Below, in pieces: positions 1 to 5,954 of a DNA stretch of 5,981 nucleotides. The position numbers were made by a program, and so were the translations under genes. Source of the stretch: Ignavibacteria bacterium UBA4661 (GTDB lineage Bacteria > Bacteroidota > Ignavibacteria > Kapaibacteriales > UBA4661); the NCBI GenBank assembly GCA_002405405.1, contig DHLT01000007.1, forward strand, positions 1-5,981, in the 5' to 3' direction. The notes below the pieces were generated by a model, which did no database searches, had not been told where the DNA came from, and saw only the letters and a list, made by a program, of their open reading frames with translations. Positions within the stretch are counted from its first letter, which is position 1. The number at the start of each line of letters is the position of its first letter.

Positions 1-433
1 GAAATTCGATCTATGATTAGTTCGATTCAAAAAAAATACTGATGAAGTTGTTACTTCCATGAGTAAGGGTAGACGCTTAGTTGATGAAAGTAGTGTCTAT
101 GCAGAAAAAACATCAACAGCAATGAAAGCGATCGTCAGTAAAACTTCTCAAGTAGCAGAACTCATCAATCATGTTGCTTCGACCGGTACGCAACAATCAG
201 CTACCGTCAGTGAGTCTGCTCGAAACATAGATTCTATCAATGCTACATCTGACCGCACAACTCAAGCGGCTATCAGCATAGCCAAAACTGCTGGGGATTT
301 ACAAAACCTTACCTCTGATCTACAACATTTAGTCGGTAATTTTACAATTACAAACCACCCATCCTTTAATGGTCATACAACGACTTCTCAGTCACTCCGA
401 GCGGTTCGGAACGGATATCGTAGTCACACATAA
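1..433 (+). CDS. Methyl-accepting chemotaxis protein, C-terminal fragment (5' partial, frameshifted at an A8 run)
   Basis: This is the end of a chemoreceptor signalling domain, which controls CheA kinase and is adapted by CheR/CheB methylation. Only the C-terminal helix after the hairpin tip is in the window; the sensor, HAMP and tip regions lie upstream. Bases 1-30 in frame 1 read EIRSMISSIQ, and from base 32 in frame 2 the sequence continues KNTDEVVTSM, together matching the usual receptor pattern (EI..MI..IQ..T.E.V.SM). The join falls in eight A residues at 29-36, where seven would keep one frame, so one base is inserted. The ATG at 59 is therefore internal, not a true start, and no ribosome binding site precedes it. 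A methylation-like site (ST..QQ..T) lies near codons 41-49 counted from that ATG. The family's usual ending (LQHLVGNFTI) is followed by about 27 hydrophilic residues. The frameshift may be a sequencing error, a real mutation or a slippage site. Family assignment is firm; ligand unknown. Confidence 0.8.
29..36 (+). other. A8 homopolymer at the receptor frameshift point
   Basis: Eight consecutive A residues sit exactly where the chemoreceptor homology moves from frame 1 to frame 2. Without a frame change, frame 1 ends at tandem TGA codons at 40-45. Seven A residues would give a continuous receptor sequence through both parts. Runs of this length are known sites of polymerase slippage and also of sequencing indels. 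Confidence 0.8.
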
Positions 434-487
434 TTACTCCATCTTGTCCTAAGCCTATGCTATGTCGTGCGTTGCACTGATTGTGTG

Positions 488-517
488 TTGAATACTCGAC
501 AAATGTCAAACTAATAT
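488..517 (+). promoter_or_regulatory. Possible promoter for the porin/PBP genes
   Basis: A TTGAAT box at 488-493 and a TAATAT box at 512-517, separated by 18 bases, resemble a sigma-70 type promoter about 100 bases ahead of the porin start. Each box matches the consensus at four of six positions, in an AT-rich spacer where such matches arise by chance. The rest of the 434-620 gap shows no convincing gene, terminator or Pho box. The porin could instead be read through from the receptor gene. Confidence 0.25.
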
Positions 518-620
518 TTATTAAATCACGACTTATATCATCATTGCAGCCGGCAAACTTCGCCTTGTTTTGCTTATAGCATGTATTCACAGCATTTCTT
601 ACTCATTCGGAATACCCACT

Positions 621-1727
621 ATGAAATATTCTTTTCGCTCTTTTGGATTGCTCGTAGCATTCCTTATATTTTCTGTATCTGACGTATTGGCTCAGGATGA
701 CGAATTCAAACTCAATATCTTTGGGAACATTGCAACCAATTTTTATGGCTTTACTAAAAACAATGCACCGTACTTATCAAATGGCAATCTCAAAGCAACC
801 TTTTTACTCCAACAAGCAAACTTGTACTTCTCCGGTAATGTCGCAAGCGATTGGAAGTACTTTGTTGAGTTTACTTTTCAAGCTGAAAGTGGTCCGGCTA
901 ATCAAATTATGTTTCATGCTCACCAAGCATGGGTAGAGTATCGCCCTAGCGATGAATTTGGCTTACGTATTGGTCGTACCTTATGTCCGTTCGGCTTTTT
1001 CAATGCTGTCCATTCACGCCCCGCATTATATTGGATGGTATTTCGCCCCATGCCATATGAGGAAACCGGACTTACTTCTGATGAAATCGAAGGTATGCGA
1101 TCAGAATTTAGTAATGGATTAATGGTATCCGGAGCATTACCTCTTACAAGTGGTGTTAAGTTGGACTATGGCGCATATGTAGGCAATACTGAAAATGTAA
1201 ACGGATTTCAGTATGATCTGAGCAGTACGAAGAAGTTTGGTGGGCGCTTAGCTGTTCGTAGTGAATATATTACTGTTGGCATTTCCCCGGTATTTAACAA
1301 TATCGTAGCAGTCGATAATCAGGCGCAACGAAACTCTACATTGATTGCTGTTGATGGTACATTTAAGCTAGGAAACTTTACCTTAATCGGTGAATATGTT
1401 AATGCTGCTCGCTCATTTTCTGCCCTAGCCGGGTCAACTGGATTTAACGCCCGCAACTATACCGAACACACTGATAATTTTTTCTTCGCATCTCTCGGTT
1501 ACGATGTCAATGAGCGGTGGCTAGTTTTTGCCGGAATAGAGTCTTTTTCAACCAACAATCCCTCATCGTCATATGTGAACAAAGCTCAAACTAGTGTTGA
1601 TGCAGGTGTAAATTTTCGTCCATCTGATCGTATTTTGCTAAAAGCAGAAATCAGTCATCACCTTTTCAACACTGCAACACGACCGACTTATCAATCGCTT
1701 GGTATGAGTGCCGTAGTCAGTTTCTAA
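621..1727 (+). CDS. Outer-membrane beta-barrel porin, OprO/OprP-like
   Basis: Predicted 368-residue outer-membrane channel. The ATG at 621 was chosen over the in-frame upstream start at 570 because it begins a clean Sec signal peptide (basic MKYSFR, hydrophobic GLLVAFLIF, cleavage after VLA at about residue 24). The mature part is made of alternating hydrophobic/polar strands with aromatic girdles, contains the porin-like segment LRIGRTLCPFGFFN followed by a Pro/Tyr-rich loop, and ends in Phe (SAVVSF), the usual signal for outer-membrane assembly. The style resembles phosphate-selective porins O/P and related anion porins, but the substrate cannot be read from the sequence. No Shine-Dalgarno is visible. 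The next gene starts 37 bases downstream and encodes a phosphate-binding-like periplasmic protein, so the two probably work together at the cell envelope. A non-specific channel or structural barrel is the alternative. Confidence 0.8.
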   Translation: MKYSFRSFGLLVAFLIFSVSDVLAQDDEFKLNIFGNIATNFYGFTKNNAPYLSNGNLKATFLLQQANLYFSGNVASDWKYFVEFTFQAESGPANQIMFHAHQAWVEYRPSDEFGLRIGRTLCPFGFFNAVHSRPALYWMVFRPMPYEETGLTSDEIEGMRSEFSNGLMVSGALPLTSGVKLDYGAYVGNTENVNGFQYDLSSTKKFGGRLAVRSEYITVGISPVFNNIVAVDNQAQRNSTLIAVDGTFKLGNFTLIGEYVNAARSFSALAGSTGFNARNYTEHTDNFFFASLGYDVNERWLVFAGIESFSTNNPSSSYVNKAQTSVDAGVNFRPSDRILLKAEISHHLFNTATRPTYQSLGMSAVVSF

Positions 1728-1764
1728 TTTGCCTTTTGTTGTACTTTTTTTATTGTCTAATAAT

Positions 1765-2223
1765 ATGTACCATTCTCCTCGACAATACCGTATTGCTTGT
1801 ATTGGCTTTGCCTTGGTTGTGCTATGCTTGGTATGCCCAACAACAGCAATGGCACAAGTCAGCATAATTGTTAACAAGGCAAATTCTGTATCAAGCTTAT
1901 CAATGGGCGATTTAAAGGGTATCTTCACCGGCGATGTGACCAAATTCTCTAATGGCACGAACATCACGATTGTTACCTATAAGTCTGAAACTCCTACACG
2001 CAAAAAATTCTATGATGCTCTCGGCAAAAAATATAGCGAGTGTCAAGCGGCTATTTTGAAACGCATGATGAATGATGGTCTAAAACCACCGGCGACTTTT
2101 GAGTCAGATGATGATGTCGCAGCATTTGTCGCCAAAACGCCCGGAGCCATTGGTTTCGTGGCTGCAACTAGTGCCGGATCGGCTAAAGTCGTTACCATCG
2201 ACGGTAAAAAACAGATCGACTAA
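1765..2223 (+). CDS. Small periplasmic phosphate-binding-like protein (PBP-like domain, PstS-related)
   Basis: A 152-residue secreted protein. ATG 1765 is preferred to the in-frame TTG at 1729 because it starts a standard signal peptide: basic MYHSPRQYR, hydrophobic IACIGFALVVLCLV, cleavage after AMA at residue 30. The mature domain has the hallmarks of the PBP-like/PstS superfamily: VNKANSVSSLSMGDLKGIF near residues 37-54, a TYKSETPTRKKF segment at 71-82 corresponding to the region that contacts the oxyanion, and TPGAIGFV at 125-132. At about 120 mature residues it is only one lobe-sized domain, far shorter than PstS, and no pstC/A/B genes follow. It sits 37 bases after the porin and is closed by a terminator, so it is the last gene of that unit. 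A sensory ligand-binding protein for the upstream chemoreceptor is plausible but inferred. No Shine-Dalgarno is visible; phosphate specificity is not shown. Confidence 0.8.
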   Translation: MYHSPRQYRIACIGFALVVLCLVCPTTAMAQVSIIVNKANSVSSLSMGDLKGIFTGDVTKFSNGTNITIVTYKSETPTRKKFYDALGKKYSECQAAILKRMMNDGLKPPATFESDDDVAAFVAKTPGAIGFVAATSAGSAKVVTIDGKKQID

Positions 2224-2260
2224 TGGCTGCATAAATCCTATATCATCGCATAAAAAAAAC

Positions 2261-2294
2261 AAAGGCGATGCTCGAATTGAGTATCGCCTTTTTT
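2261..2294. terminator. Bidirectional Rho-independent terminator between convergent genes
   Basis: A 13-base-pair stem (2261-2273 with 2279-2291) contains one G.T pair and a 5-base GAATT loop. It is followed by a T run (2289-2294) on the + strand. On the other side, A residues at 2252-2259 and 2261-2263, broken by a single C, give a T-rich tail for transcripts from the - strand. It lies between the PBP-like gene ending at 2223 and the cytochrome c gene ending at 2322, so it can stop both. Confidence 0.9.
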
Positions 2295-2321
2295 GTTTCA
2301 TTTGTGTGCTTATCAAATCTT

Positions 2322-2789
2322 TTACCCTTTGCGTCTGCGACCACCACCTTCGGGCTTTTTATAGCTTGCTTTCGCTGCCTTTACGTCTGCTTCTGTTACT
2401 GCAGTACCACTGTTGCCCCATGAACCATAGATATAACTTACAACATCGGCAACATCTTTATCGGTATAGTTTGAAGGCAGAGGGTTCATTACACCATTAT
2501 ATTTTTTGCCATTGACAGTGATTTCTCCCGACAATCCATAAACCACCGACTGAATAACTTTATCCTTCGGCTGAGAAGTCAAGTAGTCTGATTTTGCCAA
2601 TGGGGGATACACACCCGGTGTTCCTTGTCCATTGGCTTGATGACAAGTTTGGCAATACGCCTTGTATGTTTTTTCGCCCTTTGCTTTGTCTTGAGAAAAA
2701 GCATAATTGCTCATCGACACAACACCGAAAGCCACCAAAAGGGCTTTTGTGGTGTATTTCCGTAAGCAGGCAACAACAGAATAATTCAT
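2322..2789 (-). CDS. Class I monohaem cytochrome c, secreted
   Basis: A 155-residue periplasmic or membrane-associated electron carrier. The haem site is CQTCH at residues 46-50 (C46, C49 thioether links, H50 axial), and the probable distal ligand is M101 in the GVMNPLP segment. The C-terminal helix motif DKDVADVVSYI leads to SWGN, typical of class I domains. ATG at 2789 gives a signal peptide ending near AFSQ (about residue 32); an in-frame TTG at 2831 would add 14 residues ahead of it and is less likely. The protein ends in an unusual GGGRRRKG tail. It lies on the same strand as, and 162 bases after, the Sco gene of the oxidase cluster, so it is a good candidate donor to the CuA centre of that oxidase, though this is inference. 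The larger gap suggests its own promoter. No Shine-Dalgarno is evident. Confidence 0.92.
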   Translation of the reverse strand: MNYSVVACLRKYTTKALLVAFGVVSMSNYAFSQDKAKGEKTYKAYCQTCHQANGQGTPGVYPPLAKSDYLTSQPKDKVIQSVVYGLSGEITVNGKKYNGVMNPLPSNYTDKDVADVVSYIYGSWGNSGTAVTEADVKAAKASYKKPEGGGRRRKG

Positions 2790-2859
2790 AACAGTAAGAA
2801 AAAAGTGAAAAAAGCGATGTGCATTCGGCAACTACGGCATTACAAATTGCAACTTGACA

Positions 2860-2888
2860 CATCTACATGAGCCGGATTTCTGTGTAAA
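2860..2888 (-). promoter_or_regulatory. Possible promoter for the cytochrome c gene
   Basis: On the - strand, TTTACA (2888-2883) and TAGATG (2865-2860) are 17 bases apart, about 70 bases ahead of the cytochrome c start. The first box matches the -35 consensus at five of six positions, the second matches -10 at only three. The 162-base gap 2790-2951 otherwise shows only a short inverted repeat (ATCAT/ATGAT, 2917-2929). Confidence 0.2.
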
Positions 2889-2951
2889 CTTTTGAATAAA
2901 TTTTATGTACGGATTAATCATGATATGATCTTTCCAGTCAGAACATAACAC

Positions 2952-3587
2952 TCATGGTATGAGTTCCTTTTGGAGAGCACGAATGGCTTTGACATATTCT
3001 TCGCTCTCCACAGCACTGGCATCGTCGAACCGTTTGCGGACATTACCATGCCCATCAAGAAGCAGAACGACATCCGAATGATTAATAAAATACTGTTCCT
3101 CGCCTGAGGGTAAGCGTGTGCTGTATGATTCTGTGTGGAGTACCTCTGCTACACGACAGAGCGAGTCAATAACATTTTTTGCCCCTGTCAGGAACTGCCA
3201 CCGCTGATCTGTCACACCAAAAGCTGAACGATACTCAGCCAGAGTTTTCGATGTATCGCGCCGCGGATCAAAACTGACGCACAACAACTGAAGCGAAGAA
3301 TCACCTTGCGTAGCATGAGCAATATCCTGCATTCGTAGCGTTAAGGTTCGGCAGATCCCTGGGCAGTGCGTGTAGATAAAACCGACAATGGTAATCTTCC
3401 CATGTGCTGACCGCGGAAAAGAAAATGCTTGTCCTTGGTCATTCACAAGAGCATATCGCGCTCCGTTCCATGGTTGAGGAATAACCTCGATGGACTCTGC
3501 TTGTGTGGGAGTTTGATTCCAAACTCCCACCACGATGAGCAAGATCATCAGCAGAGTGCTACCACACACTAGAAAAAAACGTTTCAT
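2952..3587 (-). CDS. sco: SCO1/SenC-family copper chaperone for cytochrome oxidase CuA
   Basis: A 211-residue membrane-anchored thioredoxin-fold protein that delivers copper to, or reduces the cysteines of, the CuA site in oxidase subunit II. The N-terminal hydrophobic segment (about residues 5-23) has no lipobox Cys and should act as an anchor. The copper site is complete: C75 and C79 in YTHCPGIC, and H170 in the INHSDVVLLLDGHG segment; SFDPRRDT at 105-112 is another family signature. The residue after the second Cys is Arg, where Pro is common. The start is supported by AAGGA five bases upstream (3597-3593 on the - strand). The gene begins 30 bases after subunit I ends, so it belongs to the same operon, and its position downstream of a CuA oxidase is the standard context. 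A pure thiol-redox role is the main alternative. Confidence 0.93.
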   Translation of the reverse strand: MKRFFLVCGSTLLMILLIVVGVWNQTPTQAESIEVIPQPWNGARYALVNDQGQAFSFPRSAHGKITIVGFIYTHCPGICRTLTLRMQDIAHATQGDSSLQLLCVSFDPRRDTSKTLAEYRSAFGVTDQRWQFLTGAKNVIDSLCRVAEVLHTESYSTRLPSGEEQYFINHSDVVLLLDGHGNVRKRFDDASAVESEEYVKAIRALQKELIP

Positions 3588-3617
3588 AGAAATCCTTGAA
3601 TACTCCGAACAGAAGCC

Positions 3618-5441
3618 TTATTGAACTTGTCGAGCAGACGACACGGGTACATTCTGCTCAGGTACTGCTTGACTTTGTGAGCGTGAAGGAGCGGCACTTT
3701 CAGGTTTGAATGGGGGGGCGGTATTATAGGTTCCTCGAAGAGCATCCATAATGACCGGAGTATAATTCACAGCAATCATAATGACAGCAAGAATAATCCA
3801 TGGTCGAAAGTTTTGAAAAATGCGCACCGGTTCATTGTGCAATGCCGGAGCAAGAGGAAATTCTACAGCTGATTCACGAACTTTCTTACTCAGAAGAGTT
3901 CCAAAAAACACAACGAAATACACTGCCATTGCCAAAAACATAATAGCACCACCCACCAACGACATATATACGAAGATTTTCCATTCCGGTCGATAGAGTG
4001 GACTATCAGGATTCATGTATGTCTGTCCTAAGTTTGTTCGGCGTGGTTCACCATGCAAACCACCGCGCATCATACCGGAGGAGAAAATAAACAAGCCTAT
4101 CATCCACAAATAGGGTACAAGCATTGCGAGATTTTTCATGCGCAACTCTTTACCGCCGATATGCACTAACAAATACAGCGACATTCCCAAAAAGGCAAGA
4201 AAGACCGGTCCTGCAACTGTCATATGAAAATGTCCCGGCATCCATGAAGTGTTATGGACAACGATATTCATGTTGTAGGAAGCATTCACAATACCCGAAA
4301 TACCACCGAAAATAAAAATGATGAGACCGGCAATCAAATACGGGAAAAGCCATACTTCTTTGGTAAAAAACGGCTGGTTAAATACCCACGAAAAGAGACC
4401 TTTTGCACCGCGCTTCTGTGCCGCGTACTCAAGAGATGCCGCCATCGTGAATGCTGTCAGCAAACTCGGAATTGCCACACCATAGGTGAAAAAAGCATGG
4501 AGCAATTTCGACCCTGAGCTTACCGCCGGATCAGCATATTGGTGGTGTGCTCCAATCGGTACCGAAAGAATAACAAACATCATAAAAACAGCACGGGCAA
4601 CACCATCGGAAAAGAGTTTACCGCCTGCAAGACGTGGCATAATTGAGTAGTACATGGTATAAGCAGGCAACAGCCAAAAATACACTAAGGCATGACCAAA
4701 GAACCAAAAAAGTGTTCGCGCCAAGGGTACATTCACTCCTTCTGTCCAACCAAGAGTCCAAGGTAAGAGCAAAAAGAGGATTTCAACTGCAACCGGAATT
4801 GTTGCCATGAACCACACAATAAATGTCGTGAACATACCGACAACAGGTATCGGTACTTTTTCGCTTGGGTGCTCTTTGCGCCATGAAACATACATTGATA
4901 TCCAATTCGCACTGCTGACCCATGAACCGATCACCAATACCGTCGCACCAACATAGAATGTCCAATGTGCTTGAAGAGGTGGGTAGAATGTGTAAAGAAC
5001 AGATGCATTACCTGTAATAATTGCTCCCGCTGCAGTAACTGAGCCAACCAGCATCAAGGCATTACCAATCCACGCAATCGTCGTGTTCAATGTTTTGCGC
5101 AAGGCGTATGGAATGAGGATATTACCAAAAGCAACAGCAAAAAATGTAGTGAAGACAATCGCATTGACCACGCCGTGCATGGTTAACCCACGATAGTATT
5201 CATCTGCCATGATGTAATCTTTATCAAGTAAACCAACAGCTTTAATCAATGTCAGTACGGGATCTTCATGCAAGACACCTGCCCGAAAACAGACTTGCAT
5301 AAGCCCCCCCCATATACCTATGACCAAGAGCGCCATTGGTATGGCAAGTTGGCTTAAAATAAGACGTTTAGTCGAAGCATCAACTGAGAACAACCCCTTG
5401 CTTGATGTTATATCTGTCATTGCATAGTGTGTGGTAGTCAT
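3618..5441 (-). CDS. cbaA: Haem-copper oxidase subunit I, B family (ba3-type cytochrome c oxidase)
   Basis: Catalytic subunit (607 residues) that reduces oxygen to water in the inner membrane and pumps protons. About 13 hydrophobic helices are seen between residues 30 and 563. Ligands are complete: H89 and H406 for the low-spin haem, H404 for the high-spin haem, and H250, H299 and H300 for CuB, with Y254 placed for the His-Tyr crosslink (GHALVY). The GAHHQYADP and WMPGHFHM segments and the spacing of the ligands match Thermus ba3 as I recall it (offset 17, then 20), which indicates the B family rather than A or cbb3. The start at 5441 is preferred to Met8 because AAAGG lies 8 bases ahead (5454-5450), inside the end of subunit II. 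Only 4 bases separate the two genes. The last 30 or so residues are a Pro/Ser/Gln-rich tail. The general symbols coxA/ctaD would also serve; haem types are not proven. Confidence 0.95.
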   Translation of the reverse strand: MTTTHYAMTDITSSKGLFSVDASTKRLILSQLAIPMALLVIGIWGGLMQVCFRAGVLHEDPVLTLIKAVGLLDKDYIMADEYYRGLTMHGVVNAIVFTTFFAVAFGNILIPYALRKTLNTTIAWIGNALMLVGSVTAAGAIITGNASVLYTFYPPLQAHWTFYVGATVLVIGSWVSSANWISMYVSWRKEHPSEKVPIPVVGMFTTFIVWFMATIPVAVEILFLLLPWTLGWTEGVNVPLARTLFWFFGHALVYFWLLPAYTMYYSIMPRLAGGKLFSDGVARAVFMMFVILSVPIGAHHQYADPAVSSGSKLLHAFFTYGVAIPSLLTAFTMAASLEYAAQKRGAKGLFSWVFNQPFFTKEVWLFPYLIAGLIIFIFGGISGIVNASYNMNIVVHNTSWMPGHFHMTVAGPVFLAFLGMSLYLLVHIGGKELRMKNLAMLVPYLWMIGLFIFSSGMMRGGLHGEPRRTNLGQTYMNPDSPLYRPEWKIFVYMSLVGGAIMFLAMAVYFVVFFGTLLSKKVRESAVEFPLAPALHNEPVRIFQNFRPWIILAVIMIAVNYTPVIMDALRGTYNTAPPFKPESAAPSRSQSQAVPEQNVPVSSARQVQ

Positions 5442-5445
5442 GATA

Positions 5446-5937
5446 TTAACCTTTAATATTATTCAGCATTTGTTGATAATCGACATCGCTCATGACGATG
5501 ATTTTTCCTGCCATTTGTTGGTGCATGATACCACAGTATTCGTGGCATGTAACATTGAATTCACCAATTTTATCGAAATATATGACCGAATTTGTAACAG
5601 CACCCGGCACTGCCATCAGATTCACATTGCGACCTTCGATGTGAAATCCATGCACCACATCGGTGGATGTCAGATAAAAATTTACCGTACTGCCTTGCGG
5701 AACACGAAGTACATTATTGTTTTCATCGCCCATATCGAACAGCCACATTTTTGCGACAACATTAACCTTGATGTTTTTGCCGTTTTCGACAATTTCACCC
5801 ACCTTATACGGCGGAACATCTGTTATACATGTAGGCAACTGAATACCCAAACCCGTTGATGCATAAACAACTGCCCCAAAAAATGTCATGCAAAGTGCAA
5901 CAGCAATAACAAGGGCATATTTTTCATACTTATCCAT
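5446..5937 (-). CDS. cbaB: Cytochrome c oxidase subunit II, ba3-type (CuA domain)
   Basis: A 163-residue electron-entry subunit that takes electrons from cytochrome c into its binuclear CuA centre and passes them to subunit I. It has one N-terminal membrane helix (about residues 7-27) and a periplasmic cupredoxin domain. The CuA ligands are all visible: H96 in VVHGFHIEG, then C131, E133 (backbone), C135, H139 and M142 in the CHEYCGIMHQQM segment. The short length with a single helix is typical of ba3-type rather than A-family subunit II, which usually has two helices. YEK at residues 4-6 resembles the N-terminal Glu region of the Thermus ba3 subunit that feeds its proton path. A strong AAGGAGG (5954-5948) lies 10 bases before the ATG, fixing the start even though the frame stays open to the window edge. 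It is the first gene of the oxidase operon seen here. Confidence 0.94.
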   Translation of the reverse strand: MDKYEKYALVIAVALCMTFFGAVVYASTGLGIQLPTCITDVPPYKVGEIVENGKNIKVNVVAKMWLFDMGDENNNVLRVPQGSTVNFYLTSTDVVHGFHIEGRNVNLMAVPGAVTNSVIYFDKIGEFNVTCHEYCGIMHQQMAGKIIVMSDVDYQQMLNNIKG

Positions 5938-5947
5938 ATAAAAAGAA

Positions 5948-5954
5948 CCTCCTT
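5948..5954 (-). promoter_or_regulatory. Strong Shine-Dalgarno for oxidase subunit II
   Basis: AAGGAGG on the - strand, 10 bases ahead of the ATG at 5937. It decides the start, because the same frame is open up to the window edge at 5981 without another ATG. Confidence 0.85.

Noticed and set aside
59..433. A complete small gene starting at ATG 59
   Set aside because: Receptor homology continues upstream of this ATG after a one-base frame correction, and there is no ribosome binding site; it is an internal Met.
570..620. Longer porin start at 570
   Set aside because: It would place 17 non-signal residues before a standard signal peptide; ATG 621 fits better.
1729..1764. TTG start for the PBP-like gene directly after the porin stop
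   Set aside because: It would add a second hydrophobic stretch ahead of a complete signal peptide and has no Shine-Dalgarno.
2099..2515. Open frame on + strand across the terminator and cytochrome gene
   Set aside because: It overlaps the end of the PBP-like gene, the terminator and the 3' end of the cytochrome c in other frames, and its protein has no recognisable features; it is a shadow.
2736..2749. Hairpin CAAAAG-GG-CTTTTG
   Set aside because: It lies inside the signal-peptide codons of the cytochrome c, has a loop too tight for a stable hairpin and no T tail; likely chance.
2917..2929. Inverted repeat ATCAT-GAT-ATGAT as an operator
   Set aside because: It is short and AT-rich, with no second copy and no regulator gene nearby; chance is as likely.
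2790..2951. RNA gene or CRISPR-like repeat in the gap before cytochrome c
   Set aside because: I see no cloverleaf, repeat unit or conserved RNA motif there.
2951..2963. Hairpin CTCAT-GGT-ATGAG at the Sco stop codon as a terminator
   Set aside because: The stem is only five pairs and no T run follows on the - strand.
5431..5859. 142-residue open frame on + strand opposite oxidase subunit II
   Set aside because: It is fully antisense to a gene with intact CuA ligands; its His/Asn-rich translation is a shadow.
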